A stretch of 64,000 nucleotides of DNA. It comes from an uncultured Croceitalea sp. GTDB taxonomy: Bacteria > Bacteroidota > Bacteroidia > Flavobacteriales > Flavobacteriaceae. Below the pieces are notes generated by a model, which did not search any database, was not told the origin of the DNA, and saw nothing but the letters and a program-made list of their open reading frames with translations. Positions 26,005-35,085 of this stretch are shown one piece after another; the stretch's first letter is position 1, and the number at the start of each line of letters is the position of its first letter. A program made the position numbers and the translations under genes. Location of the stretch: the NCBI GenBank assembly GCA_947503285.1, contig CANNDD010000003.1, forward strand, positions 186,001-250,000, given 5' to 3'.

Positions 26005-26784
26005 ATGAAGAAAAATATCGTCTTCCCCATACTCGTTTTTTTGGCTTCCTGTTCTACAGAAGGTACTCAAGATGAAGTTTTCAATGAAACTTCTGAAGCG
26101 CTTCAACTTCTATCCGGTGATATGCGCTTAAAACATGAGGGCATTCCAAGCGGCGTTCCCGAAACTTACAATTGGGTTGAGGGGCCAAGAATTGGGTACG
26201 GCAATTTCCCTCCGGAAGGATGGAACGCTTTTTTACCATGGGGACAGGTGTATTTGGAAAAAGGGGCGACCCCAAAAGCAAGCACTTGGTTTCAAATAAA
26301 AAACCTCCAAGCATGGTATTTAAGTGAAAAAAGTAATACTTGGATAGAATGGGTCAACACCTCGACTATTGACGGGGCCAATTATGCAGAGAATTTTCAA
26401 GATGACGCCAATATTCCTGCTGACATTGTCGTAAATGGCATAAACGGAATCTCATCTACCCTTCAAGCAGGATATAATTTTCATTTTTGGAACGGCGAAG
26501 GAAGAACTAGCATTGACCCTGATGATATAGCGGGTATTTGGGTATCCCTGGAATCAAGGATAGTCCAAAATGCAGAAGGGGATGAAAATGACACCGAACC
26601 GCCCAAGTTGTTGATGGGCGCGGGTGCCGATTATTGGCGAAGTTTAGATGCCCCTTGGGATAATTTTACAACGAATGGCGATGTGATGATCGGCAGGTTT
26701 AGGTTCTTAACCAATGAATGGCAGACGTTTCATGCACATACTTTAAACGACCAGCAAATCAGAACCAATCCCCCACCAATATAA
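26005..26784 (+). CDS. Lipoprotein of unknown function
   Basis: A 259-aa protein I cannot assign. A signal sequence with lipobox FLASC marks it as a lipoprotein. The mature part is rich in Trp, Gly and Asn (YNWVEGPRIGYGNFPPEGW, WGQVYLEKGA, YNFHFWNGEGR), without Cys pairs or repeats, and looks like a beta-rich extracellular domain. It lies 4 bp after otsAB and 7 bp before the propeller/SnoaL gene, so it belongs to that transcription unit. A carbohydrate-related role is possible but not supported by a motif. Confidence 0.7.
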   Translation: MKKNIVFPILVFLASCSTEGTQDEVFNETSEALQLLSGDMRLKHEGIPSGVPETYNWVEGPRIGYGNFPPEGWNAFLPWGQVYLEKGATPKASTWFQIKNLQAWYLSEKSNTWIEWVNTSTIDGANYAENFQDDANIPADIVVNGINGISSTLQAGYNFHFWNGEGRTSIDPDDIAGIWVSLESRIVQNAEGDENDTEPPKLLMGAGADYWRSLDAPWDNFTTNGDVMIGRFRFLTNEWQTFHAHTLNDQQIRTNPPPI

Positions 26785-26791
26785 AAATGAC

Positions 26792-27976
26792 ATGGAAAAA
26801 TATTTGACCCTACTATCATTGATGATTGCCGTGACCTTGTATTCCCAAACGGATACTGAAGTCTACCTATTTGATCTTGATATTGAGGGTGATAAAGTTG
26901 AATTATCAAATCCAAAAAATATTTCAAATAATCAAGGATACGACAATCAGCCTTCCTTTTTTGATAAGGACAAGGTGTTGTTTGCCGCTACCCGCGAAGA
27001 ACAGACAGATATATTGTTATTCGATATCGTCAATGGAAGTGCTAAAACTTGGTTGACCGACACCCCTACCGGCGGTGAATATTCCCCACTTAAAATTCCT
27101 GGTAAAAATGCATTTTCCGCCATTCGTTTAGACCTTGACGGCCTTCAAAGATTGTATGAATACGACGTGAAAACCGGTGCTTCAAAGGTATTGTTAGAGG
27201 GCTTAAAAGTTGGCTACCATGTATGGTTTAATAAACATATCATTGTATGCACCGTTTTAAAGGAGAACCGAATGGACCTGGTTGTTTCCAACCTAAAGGA
27301 CAATACGAATTATACCGTTCAAAAAAATGTGGGTAGGTCGCTGCATAAGATTCCGGATACCGAAACAATAAGCTATATCAGTAAAGAAAGTGGGCATTGG
27401 GCCATAAAGTCACTGGATCCCATTTCTGGGAGTACGTTCAAAATAATCGACACCTATGGCAAAACGGAAGATATGTGCTGGCTACCCAATGGTTCCATTC
27501 TGGCCGGAGCTGGAAAAGCCCTCGTTTATGCACAACCTGAAAACGGGTTGGAATGGAAGCAACTTACCTATTTCCCCCATGAAGAAATTCATTCCATAAG
27601 TAGGATAGTTGCCAATACTGACGGGACTCGATTAGCCTTTGTTTCGGAAATATCACCGAGAACAATAGTTCAAAAACAATTGGATGCCTATAATGCCAAG
27701 GATATTGATAGGTTTCTTGCGACCTTTAGCGATGATATCGAATTATTCGACTACCCAAGTAAATCCGTTGGAAAAGGAAAGGCTAAGATGCGCGAAATGT
27801 ATCAGGGCTTTTTTGCCAAAACACCAGATCTCAATTGTGAACTAAAAAACAGGATTGTTTTAGGGAACAAAGTCATTGATGAAGAGTATATTACGGCAAA
27901 CGGTTCAAATTTTAGTGCGGTGGCGATTTATGAGGTTAAAAATGGTAAAATTGCCAAAGTCACTTTTATTCGATAA
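26792..27976 (+). CDS. Exported TolB-like propeller protein with C-terminal SnoaL-like domain
   Basis: A 394-aa protein with a signal peptide (about 1-18, ending LYSQ). Residues about 20-290 contain short PD40/WD40-like units (DNQPSFFDKDKVLFAATRE, GEYSPLKIPGKNAFSAIRLD, GTRLAFVSE) typical of six-bladed TolB-type propellers. From about 292 a SnoaL/NTF2-like domain starts: QKQLDAYNAKDIDRFLATFS to IYEVKNGKIAKVTFIR. The two domains are known separately; together they are uncommon. It sits within the otsAB-peptidase run. A binding or sensing role is more likely than catalysis. Confidence 0.75.
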   Translation: MEKYLTLLSLMIAVTLYSQTDTEVYLFDLDIEGDKVELSNPKNISNNQGYDNQPSFFDKDKVLFAATREEQTDILLFDIVNGSAKTWLTDTPTGGEYSPLKIPGKNAFSAIRLDLDGLQRLYEYDVKTGASKVLLEGLKVGYHVWFNKHIIVCTVLKENRMDLVVSNLKDNTNYTVQKNVGRSLHKIPDTETISYISKESGHWAIKSLDPISGSTFKIIDTYGKTEDMCWLPNGSILAGAGKALVYAQPENGLEWKQLTYFPHEEIHSISRIVANTDGTRLAFVSEISPRTIVQKQLDAYNAKDIDRFLATFSDDIELFDYPSKSVGKGKAKMREMYQGFFAKTPDLNCELKNRIVLGNKVIDEEYITANGSNFSAVAIYEVKNGKIAKVTFIR

Positions 27977-27985
27977 TTTTCGACA

Positions 27986-28609
27986 GTGAAATATCTTCAT
28001 AATATCAGCCGAATCGAAGCCTTCAGTGATGGTGTTTTTGCATTTGCGGCCACGCTGATGGTAGTCAACTTTAATATGGAGAATGACCTATCTTTTACAA
28101 AATCAACGGTTACTGGTTTTCTGAGTTTTTTCGTAAGCTTCTTTGTTTTGGTAGCACTTTGGTGGGTGCATTATAACTTTTTTAGAAGAACCAATTACAT
28201 GGACAATTTGATCATAGCGTACAATGCGATCTTATTGTTCGTTATTCTATACTACGTTTTCCCCTTAAAGCCCCTAGTGCAATCGTGGATGGGTGAAGGG
28301 GTTACTTCGCAAAATAGCCTGGCCTCTTTGTTCATGTTATACGGAGTTGGCTTTTTGTTGATATTCCTGTGCTTTGCCCTGATGTACCATAGGGCATTCA
28401 AAAAGTCAAAGGATACGGCAAATTCATTATCCCTTTACTTTTATGCCAGACACTTTTTAGTCTTTGTTCTTGTGGCACTTATCTCTATAGTATTGGCATA
28501 TTTCCAAATTGGAATACAATTTGGTTTGCCTGGTTTTATCTATGCGATTTTAGGTCCCCTATGCGCCTTACACTCCTACCTATTTTACAAACAATTTGAT
28601 TTTAATTGA
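27986..28609 (+). CDS. TMEM175 family potassium channel (DUF1211)
   Basis: A 207-aa membrane protein starting at a GTG codon (MKYLHNISRIEAFSDGVFAF). The RIEAFSDGVFAFAATLMV segment is the hallmark of TMEM175, whose bacterial members are tetrameric K+-permeable channels with six helices per subunit. Hydrophobic stretches at about 14-32, 45-62, 77-92, 106-128, 146-168 and 175-195 fit. It begins 9 bp after the SnoaL-fusion gene and 1 bp before the M28 peptidase start. In a unit headed by trehalose synthesis, a role in osmotic ion balance is a reasonable inference. Confidence 0.9.
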   Translation: MKYLHNISRIEAFSDGVFAFAATLMVVNFNMENDLSFTKSTVTGFLSFFVSFFVLVALWWVHYNFFRRTNYMDNLIIAYNAILLFVILYYVFPLKPLVQSWMGEGVTSQNSLASLFMLYGVGFLLIFLCFALMYHRAFKKSKDTANSLSLYFYARHFLVFVLVALISIVLAYFQIGIQFGLPGFIYAILGPLCALHSYLFYKQFDFN

Positions 28610-28610
28610 T

Positions 28611-29939
28611 ATGAAAAAAATCACACTACTTATTTTGATGCTATCCCTTAACGGTTATGCGCAAACCGATACACGAATGTACGATATCATCAATGCGGTC
28701 TCTGCGGAGCGTATCGAGAATGATATTACCACCTTGGCCAATTTCGGAACACGCCATACCCTAAGCGATACCGTTTCGCAGACCAGGGGCATTGGTGCTG
28801 CTAGACGTTGGATTAAAAGTGAATTTGATAAAATATCCTCAGCATGTTCAGACTGCCTTGAAGTGTTCTACCAAAAAGACTTGGTTGAAAAAGGCACAAA
28901 TCAACGTATTGTCAAAGATGTATGGGTAGTCAATGTCGTTGCGATCAAAAGGGGTACCAAATACCCAAATCGATTTATCATGATGAGCGGGGATATTGAT
29001 TCGCGGGTCAGTGACCCCAACAATTTCACCTCAGAATCGCCAGGGGCGAACGATAATGCAACGGGTATGGCAGGTACCATTGAAGCTGCCCGTGTTCTTT
29101 CTAAATACGATTTTGAAAGCAGTATCATCTTTGTTGGCTTGTCGGGCGAAGAGCAGGGCTTATTTGGCGGAAAGGGCCTAGCCGCACATGCCAAAGAAAA
29201 AGGCTGGGATATTGTCGGAATTCTAAACAACGATATGATAGGCAATATCAAAGGGGTCGATGGGGTCATCAGTAACCGCGACTTTAGAATATTCTCTGAA
29301 CCGGTTCCCCCTACCGAAACCGAAAGCGAACGTAATAGACGTCGATTTTATGGGGGTGAGGTTGATGGAATCTCACGCCAACTGGCGCGTTATGTACACA
29401 AAAACGTAAAAACATACATGCCCGAAATGAATCCGATGCTCATCTACCGTTTAGACAGGTTTGGTCGCGGCGGGCATCATCGCCCTTTCAATGATGCCGG
29501 TTTTGCCGGAATTAGAATTATGGAATCCCACGAAAATTATACCCAGCAACATCAAGATATTCGAGTTGAAGATGGCATTGCGTACGGTGATGTGCTAGAG
29601 CATGTCAATTTTGAATATGCAAAAAAACTGACTGCAGTAAATGCAATCAACTTAGCGTCAATAGCTTGGGCTCCGCCAGCACCTGAAAAAGTTGAAATTG
29701 GGGGTATTGTTGAACCGTCTGCAAAATTCCGTTGGAGTGTCGTGGATGGTGCCATAGGATACAAGATTTATTGGCGTGATACGACCTCTCCTACATGGGA
29801 TAATTATAAATTTGTAAGAAATACCAACAATTTTACGTTAGATGGTATTGTAATTGATAATTATTTTTTCGGAATTGCCGCAGTAGGGAAAGATGGACAC
29901 GAAAGTCCTGTTGTTTTTCCAAACGCTGTATTTAGATAA
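28611..29939 (+). CDS. Secreted M28 family peptidase with C-terminal fibronectin-like domain
   Basis: About 442 aa from ATG 28611 (MKKITLLILMLSLNGYAQ signal peptide); an upstream TTG is less likely. The M28 zinc aminopeptidase core shows GANDNATG, LSGEEQGLFGGKG, ILNNDMIG and ESHENYTQQHQD. The first zinc-ligand motif reads SGDIDSRVSD, where the family usually has a His (GHxDS), so one ligand appears changed to Asp. From about 355 a fibronectin type III-like domain follows (KFRWSVVDGAIGYKIYWRD). No T9SS tail is seen. It is in the middle of the otsAB run. Confidence 0.88.
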   Translation: MKKITLLILMLSLNGYAQTDTRMYDIINAVSAERIENDITTLANFGTRHTLSDTVSQTRGIGAARRWIKSEFDKISSACSDCLEVFYQKDLVEKGTNQRIVKDVWVVNVVAIKRGTKYPNRFIMMSGDIDSRVSDPNNFTSESPGANDNATGMAGTIEAARVLSKYDFESSIIFVGLSGEEQGLFGGKGLAAHAKEKGWDIVGILNNDMIGNIKGVDGVISNRDFRIFSEPVPPTETESERNRRRFYGGEVDGISRQLARYVHKNVKTYMPEMNPMLIYRLDRFGRGGHHRPFNDAGFAGIRIMESHENYTQQHQDIRVEDGIAYGDVLEHVNFEYAKKLTAVNAINLASIAWAPPAPEKVEIGGIVEPSAKFRWSVVDGAIGYKIYWRDTTSPTWDNYKFVRNTNNFTLDGIVIDNYFFGIAAVGKDGHESPVVFPNAVFR

Positions 29940-29953
29940 AGGTTTACTATTTT

Positions 29954-31573
29954 ATGAGAAATTCATTACTATTTATTTTAAGCCTGTTCGGCGTGATTTG
30001 TTATGCCCAAAGGGATCTGAGTTATACCAAGGCAGATTTTTTAAGGGGTAGTATTACCCCCGAACGTGAATGGTGGGACTTGAATTATTACCACCTTGAT
30101 ATCGAGGTCGAACCTGACAAAAAATTCATTTCTGGTCAAAATACCATTCGTTACAAGGTCTTAAAAGAAAATAACGTGATGCAAATTGATTTGCAGCCTC
30201 CGATGAAAATCGACAAGGTTATTAGCGAAGGCGAAGAATTGACCTATAAAAGTAGTGGTAACGTTCATTTGATTTTGCTGAATAAAGAACAAAAGAAAGG
30301 GGATTTCAATGCGTTGACCATTTTCTATTCAGGATACCCGAAAGAAGCAGTTCGCGCTCCTTGGGATGGCGGCTTTTCATGGAAAAAAGATAGCAATGGC
30401 AATCATTTTATTGCTACTTCATGCCAAGGGCTTGGTGCCAGTGTATGGTGGCCGAATAAAGACCACATGTATGACGAGGTCGATAGTATGGCCATCAGCG
30501 TCAAAGTGCCTAAAGCACTCATGAATATTTCAAACGGGCGCTTGCGAAAAGTGGAAGAGGATACCACTACCAAAACCTATCACTGGTTTGTCAATAACCC
30601 CATAAACAATTACGGGGTCAATGTGAATATCGGTGATTATGTCCATTTTGATGAAAAATATATAGGTGAAAAAGGGGAATTGGATTTGGACTACTATGTA
30701 CTCCCCGAAAATTTAGAAAAAGCCAAGGAACAGTTCAAACAAACCCCAATGATGCTCGAGGCCTTTGAGCATTGGTTCGGCCCCTACCCCTTCTATGAAG
30801 ACGGGTTCAAGCTGGTTGAAGTGCCCTATTTGGGTATGGAACATCAGAGCTCCGTTACCTACGGCAATGGATATGAAAACGGCTATCGTGGAACTGATTT
30901 ATCGGAAAGCGGATGGGGACTCAAGTTTGACTTTATTATTATTCATGAGGCAGGCCATGAATGGTTCGCCAATAGCATTACGTATAAGGATATTGCCGAC
31001 ATGTGGATTCATGAAGGGTTCACTGCGTATTCAGAAAACCTATATGTAGATTATCACTTTGGAAAACAAGCTTCGGCAGATTATGTGATCGGCACCCGCA
31101 AAAGAATTCAGAATGACAAGGCTATTATCGGGCGGTACAATCTAAACAAGAAGGGCTCAAGTGATATGTACTACAAGGGGGCCAATATCTTACACACACT
31201 TCGACAATTGGTTGAAGATGACGATAAATGGCGTCAGGTATTGCGCGATATGAACAAAACATTTCACCATCAGACCGTAACGACCCTGCAGGTTGAATCG
31301 TTTCTTTCAAAAGCCACCGAAAAAGACTTAACCGCTTTTTTTGAACAGTATTTAAGAACAACAAAAATTCCAATTTTAGAATACAAGATCAAAGATGGAA
31401 AACTAAAATACCGTTACACCAATATTGTCGAAGGTTTTGATATGCCTGTTCAAATCAAAATTGGCGACAATGAAAAATGGATTTTTCCTTCCGCTGAGTG
31501 GAAAACAGAACCTGTAAAAGGGAATTCGCTTCAGGTGGACCGTGATTTTTATATTGAAAGTAAATCGCTGTAA
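29954..31573 (+). CDS. M1 family metallopeptidase
   Basis: A 539-aa secreted zinc aminopeptidase. Signal peptide about 1-18 (ending CYAQ). The zinc motif is His331-Glu332-Ala-Gly-His335 with Glu354 eighteen residues later (HEAGHEWF ... IHEGFTAY); the substrate motif is GMEHQSSVTYG near residue 295 in place of classic GAMEN. N-terminal beta domain and catalytic domain are present; the long helical C-terminal domain of larger M1 enzymes is absent. It trims N-terminal residues from peptides in the periplasm or outside. Its stop overlaps the next start (TAATG). Confidence 0.93.
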   Translation: MRNSLLFILSLFGVICYAQRDLSYTKADFLRGSITPEREWWDLNYYHLDIEVEPDKKFISGQNTIRYKVLKENNVMQIDLQPPMKIDKVISEGEELTYKSSGNVHLILLNKEQKKGDFNALTIFYSGYPKEAVRAPWDGGFSWKKDSNGNHFIATSCQGLGASVWWPNKDHMYDEVDSMAISVKVPKALMNISNGRLRKVEEDTTTKTYHWFVNNPINNYGVNVNIGDYVHFDEKYIGEKGELDLDYYVLPENLEKAKEQFKQTPMMLEAFEHWFGPYPFYEDGFKLVEVPYLGMEHQSSVTYGNGYENGYRGTDLSESGWGLKFDFIIIHEAGHEWFANSITYKDIADMWIHEGFTAYSENLYVDYHFGKQASADYVIGTRKRIQNDKAIIGRYNLNKKGSSDMYYKGANILHTLRQLVEDDDKWRQVLRDMNKTFHHQTVTTLQVESFLSKATEKDLTAFFEQYLRTTKIPILEYKIKDGKLKYRYTNIVEGFDMPVQIKIGDNEKWIFPSAEWKTEPVKGNSLQVDRDFYIESKSL

Positions 31574-32379
31574 TGAAAATCTATTTCCCGCAATGGCAAG
31601 GTTCGGGCACGGGTACCACTATCGAACCAGGGGCAAAAACCATTTTAGACTATTTGGATGACGAAGAATTCGTTTCCGTACCATTATCGGAATTACCGGC
31701 AGGAAATAATCGGGAAAAACGATATGACATCAACAACTATGATGCGATAACCGAACAATTGCACCGCCTCAAAGAAACCATTGAAAGAGCAAATCCCCGC
31801 ACGCTAAAAACTATCGGTGGGGATTGTGGATTGGAAATCGTACCCGTATCCTACCTCAATAAAAAATATCCCGATTTGGGGATCATCTGGTTTGATGCAC
31901 ATGCCGATATCAATAAACCTTGTGACTCCCCAAGCTGCAATTTTCATGGTATGCCGCTGAGAACCCTACTGGGTGAAGGAGAGCCTGATATGACCAGTTT
32001 ATTGAGTTCGACGATTCAAGCTTCCCAAATACATTATGTAGGTCTGCGTGATATTGATAAAACGGAACAGGTCAGAATCGAACAAGGGAATATTTATGCC
32101 CCTAGATTACTTGATGTCCCAACTTTGGTTCAAACGTTAAAAAGCAAAGACATCAAACACCTTTACCTTCATTTTGATTTTGATTGTTTAGAACCGAACG
32201 ACTATGCCAAAACCTATTATCAGGTTCCAGACGGTATAACGATTATGGAAGCCGAAACCTGCATTGCCGCTCTAAAAAAAGAATTTACCATTGTTGGTAC
32301 CAGCGTATTGGAATCCATAACCACTGTACAAAAAGAACTACAACCAATTACACCTATTCTCGATTTGCTAATGCGGTAG
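31573..32379 (+). CDS. Arginase/agmatinase-fold family enzyme
   Basis: A 268-aa member of the ureohydrolase fold, which uses two Mn2+ to hydrolyse guanidino compounds. The metal motifs are IGGDCGLE (about 78-85), WFDAHADIN (about 104-112) and HFDFDCLEP (about 200-208). The first motif has Cys where arginases have the ligand His (GGDHS), a change shared by some family members of unassigned substrate, so the activity should not be called arginase without proof. It overlaps the M1 peptidase stop by one base. A run of peptidases followed by a guanidino hydrolase could feed on arginine (inference). Confidence 0.85.
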   Translation: MKIYFPQWQGSGTGTTIEPGAKTILDYLDDEEFVSVPLSELPAGNNREKRYDINNYDAITEQLHRLKETIERANPRTLKTIGGDCGLEIVPVSYLNKKYPDLGIIWFDAHADINKPCDSPSCNFHGMPLRTLLGEGEPDMTSLLSSTIQASQIHYVGLRDIDKTEQVRIEQGNIYAPRLLDVPTLVQTLKSKDIKHLYLHFDFDCLEPNDYAKTYYQVPDGITIMEAETCIAALKKEFTIVGTSVLESITTVQKELQPITPILDLLMR

Positions 32380-32432
32380 AACTTTCCCATTGGTTCACCT
32401 TCTGTTTTAAACATTTTTCCGATAACAATCAC

Positions 32433-32440
32433 TAACTTTC
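32433..32440 (+). promoter_or_regulatory. Possible -7 element before nitrilase gene
   Basis: TAACTTTC differs from TAnnTTTG in one base and lies 36 bp before the nitrilase ATG, in the first gap larger than 15 bp after otsAB. No good -33 partner is seen. Confidence 0.3.
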
Positions 32441-32476
32441 GTCTGCTTGGAAATTATTTAAAATGACCATAAAACC

Positions 32477-33409
32477 ATGAGGGTAAAAGTAGGCTTGGTA
32501 CAAGATAGTCCTGTGTTTTTTGATAAGACAAAGACATTGGCAAAAATGGAGCATATCATTGAAACCAATGCTTCAAAAGGATATCAATTACTCGTTTTTC
32601 CGGAGTCTTTTGTTCCGGGTTATCCTCGAGGTTTTGATTTTGGGGCCAAAATTGGCAGTAGAACCCCAGAAGGCAAAAAATTATACGCGAAGTATTACGC
32701 AAACAGCATGTCTTTGGATGATGATGACATGAAAAAGCTCGTCAAACTTTCAAAACTGCATCACATCTATCTTGTTGTAGGGATAACCGAAAGACAAGAA
32801 ACCAACGGAAGTCTCTACTGCAGTATGGTATACATTTCACCGACTGAAGGAATTTTAGGAGCGCATCGCAAGATAAAACCAACAGGTACCGAACGGCTTA
32901 TTTGGGCGGAAGCCGACGGCAAATCACTGGTGACCTTTGACACTAAAATCGGAAAACTCGGTGGTCTTATTTGTTGGGAGAACTATATGCCGCTAGCCCG
33001 AATGGCCCTATACCAAAGAGAGGTGGAAATTTACGTTGCGCCAACGGCCGACTCAAGGGAAGAATGGACAGCTACCATGAAACATATTGCTTTAGAAGGA
33101 AGATGTTTCGTATTGGGCTGTAATCAGTATTATACCAAATCAATTTATCCCGACCCCTATAAAGATTTGGTCAAAGGCGAACCTGAAGAAATGTGTGCAG
33201 GAGGCAGTATAATCGTATCGCCACAAGGTAAAGTATTGGCAGGTCCTTTGTTTGGGGAAGCAGGAATACTTACCGCTGAACTCAATTTAAATGACATTAT
33301 TGAAAGTAAGCTCGATTTTGATGTTAATGGACATTACGCTCGAAATGATATTTTTAAATTCAAAGCAAAAAATCAACCGGAAATCAAAAAGGAAAAACGT
33401 GACCTATGA
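32477..33409 (+). CDS. Nitrilase-type carbon-nitrogen hydrolase
   Basis: A 310-aa cytoplasmic enzyme of the nitrilase superfamily, branch 1 type. The catalytic triad is present: Glu43 in VFPESFVPGYPRG, Lys134 in HRKIKPTGTER and Cys166 in GGLICWENYMPL, with ALEGRCFVLGCNQ after it. The CWEN context and GYPRG loop are typical for true nitrilases, which turn nitriles into carboxylic acids and ammonia; amidase action is the alternative. It overlaps the following GNAT gene by 4 bp (ATGA), so the two are translationally coupled. Confidence 0.92.
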   Translation: MRVKVGLVQDSPVFFDKTKTLAKMEHIIETNASKGYQLLVFPESFVPGYPRGFDFGAKIGSRTPEGKKLYAKYYANSMSLDDDDMKKLVKLSKLHHIYLVVGITERQETNGSLYCSMVYISPTEGILGAHRKIKPTGTERLIWAEADGKSLVTFDTKIGKLGGLICWENYMPLARMALYQREVEIYVAPTADSREEWTATMKHIALEGRCFVLGCNQYYTKSIYPDPYKDLVKGEPEEMCAGGSIIVSPQGKVLAGPLFGEAGILTAELNLNDIIESKLDFDVNGHYARNDIFKFKAKNQPEIKKEKRDL

Positions 33410-33933
33410 TAAACCTACAACCTAGGCTTGAAAACGACTTGGTGCTGGTACGCCCCCTACGAGTTGAAGATTTTGAAAAACTATATCAAGTGGCCAGCGA
33501 CCCAGCAATTTGGGAACTTCATCAAAATCCCGATAGGCATGAGTTATCGGTATTCAAACAGTTCTTTAAAGAAGCCATTGCTTCTAAAGGAGCTTTTGTA
33601 ATTATAGATAAACTAACCAATACCATTATCGGTAGTTCAAGGTATAGACTAGCTGAATATTCTGAAGAAGCGGTAGAAATTGGTTGGACCTTTCTTTCAA
33701 GGGATTATTGGGGTGGGCGATATAACAAATCATTTAAAACCTTACTCCTCGATTATGCCTTTAGGTATTTTGAGTATGTCGTTTTTCATGTGGACCAAAA
33801 TAACTTTCGCTCACAAAAAGCGGTTCAAAAACTGGGGGGTACCTTAATCGATAAAAACGGACCACTACGTCATTTGCATACTGCTACGAAAACAGGATTG
33901 ACCTTTGTTTTAATAAAGGAAGGAATCACGTAG
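33406..33933 (+). CDS. GNAT N-acetyltransferase, RimJ/RimL type
   Basis: A 175-aa acetyltransferase. The start LENDLVLVRPLRVEDFEKLYQVASDP, central EAVEIGWTFLSRDYWGGRYN and the NNFRSQKAVQKLGGTL motif are those of the RimJ/RimL-like subgroup that acetylates N-terminal or small-molecule amines. The usual acetyl-CoA Arg/Gln-x-x-Gly-x-Gly/Ala loop is here WGGRYNKSFK, slightly divergent. Coupled to the nitrilase gene by a 4-bp overlap. Substrate unknown. Confidence 0.88.
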   Translation: MINLQPRLENDLVLVRPLRVEDFEKLYQVASDPAIWELHQNPDRHELSVFKQFFKEAIASKGAFVIIDKLTNTIIGSSRYRLAEYSEEAVEIGWTFLSRDYWGGRYNKSFKTLLLDYAFRYFEYVVFHVDQNNFRSQKAVQKLGGTLIDKNGPLRHLHTATKTGLTFVLIKEGIT

Positions 33934-33984
33934 TACCATGACAATTGATTGCTCAAAATATTTGACAAGAAAGAAGTATACCTT

Positions 33985-35022
33985 ATGAAGGCCGCAGTTT
34001 TTGAAAAGTTTCAAGGGGAAATAACTGTTCAGAACGTACCTGACCCGAAACCCAATGACGCTGGGGTCGTCGTTAAAGTATTGGCAACAGGTTTGTGCAG
34101 AAGCGACTGGCATGGCTGGATGGGTCATGACCCTGATATCGTATTACCCCATGTACCTGGGCACGAATTAACGGGAATTGTTGTGGCCAAAGGAAAAAAT
34201 GTCAAAAAATTTTCCCTAAATGACCGTGTGACCGTACCCTTTGTTTGTGGCTGTGGAACTTGTGAACAATGTGCGACCAATAATCAACAAGTTTGTGACA
34301 ACCAATCGCAACCCGGTTTTACCCATTGGGGGTCTTTTGCCGAATTTGTAGCCCTCGATTATGCGGATACCAATTTGGTCAAATTACCAGATGAAATATC
34401 AAGTATCACGGCAGCTACCCTAGGGTGTCGTTTTATTACCTCATATCGCGCAATTGTTGCCCAAGGCATGATATCTGAGGGAAAAACCATTGCTGTTCAC
34501 GGGTGTGGCGGGGTAGGGCTTTCAGCTGTCATGATTGCCCATTCCCTTGGCGCGGAAGTCATCGCCATAGACATCAATACAAAAAACCTAAACCTGGCCA
34601 AAGAGTTGGGTGCCAGTTTTACGATTAACCCATTAGAGACCAATGTGGTCCAAGAAGTAAAAGAATATACCCGTGGTGGTGTCGATGTGTCCTTAGATGC
34701 CTTGGGAAGTGCAGAAACCTGTTTCAACTCCATCGCCAATCTTAAAAAGAGGGGGAGGCATGTTCAGGTTGGACTGGTGACAGGCAATCACAAACACCCA
34801 AAAATTCCAATGGATCTAGTGATTGCCAACGAATTGGAGATTGCGGGCAGCCACGGCATGCAAGCACATAAATATCCTGAACTGTTGGCCATGATTCAGC
34901 GAGGTGAATTGCATCCTGAAAAATTGATAAACCGAACGATTTCATTACCGGAAGCTACCCGGCTTTTGCCCCAGATGAACGCCTTTGAACACCATGGTGT
35001 CTTGGTGATTGATTCTTTTTAG
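33985..35022 (+). CDS. Zinc-dependent alcohol dehydrogenase
   Basis: A 345-aa medium-chain dehydrogenase. The start at 33985 ([15 protein letters not shown]) is preferred over an upstream codon at 33949 because the family begins there. Catalytic zinc ligands: Cys in [10 protein letters not shown] and the His-Glu of PGHELTG; structural zinc cysteines in [20 protein letters not shown](P) site [13 protein letters not shown]; Asp-containing IAIDINTKN after beta-2 suggests NAD preference. Length is normal. It oxidises or reduces an alcohol/aldehyde of unknown identity. Confidence 0.92.
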   Translation: MKAAVFEKFQGEITVQNVPDPKPNDAGVVVKVLATGLCRSDWHGWMGHDPDIVLPHVPGHELTGIVVAKGKNVKKFSLNDRVTVPFVCGCGTCEQCATNNQQVCDNQSQPGFTHWGSFAEFVALDYADTNLVKLPDEISSITAATLGCRFITSYRAIVAQGMISEGKTIAVHGCGGVGLSAVMIAHSLGAEVIAIDINTKNLNLAKELGASFTINPLETNVVQEVKEYTRGGVDVSLDALGSAETCFNSIANLKKRGRHVQVGLVTGNHKHPKIPMDLVIANELEIAGSHGMQAHKYPELLAMIQRGELHPEKLINRTISLPEATRLLPQMNAFEHHGVLVIDSF

Positions 35023-35064
35023 TCTCGGACGTATTCGCAAAATAGCTAGAGGATTGCTACATTT

Positions 35065-35081
35065 AAGGGTAAACAACCCTT
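35065..35081 (+). other. Short stem-loop directly before the M20 start
   Basis: AAGGGT-AAACA-ACCCTT, 6-bp perfect stem, ends 4 bp before the ATG at 35086. TACATTTA (35058-35065), one base off TAnnTTTG, lies just upstream. It may mask the start region in the mRNA. Confidence 0.35.
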
Positions 35082-35085
35082 TTCA

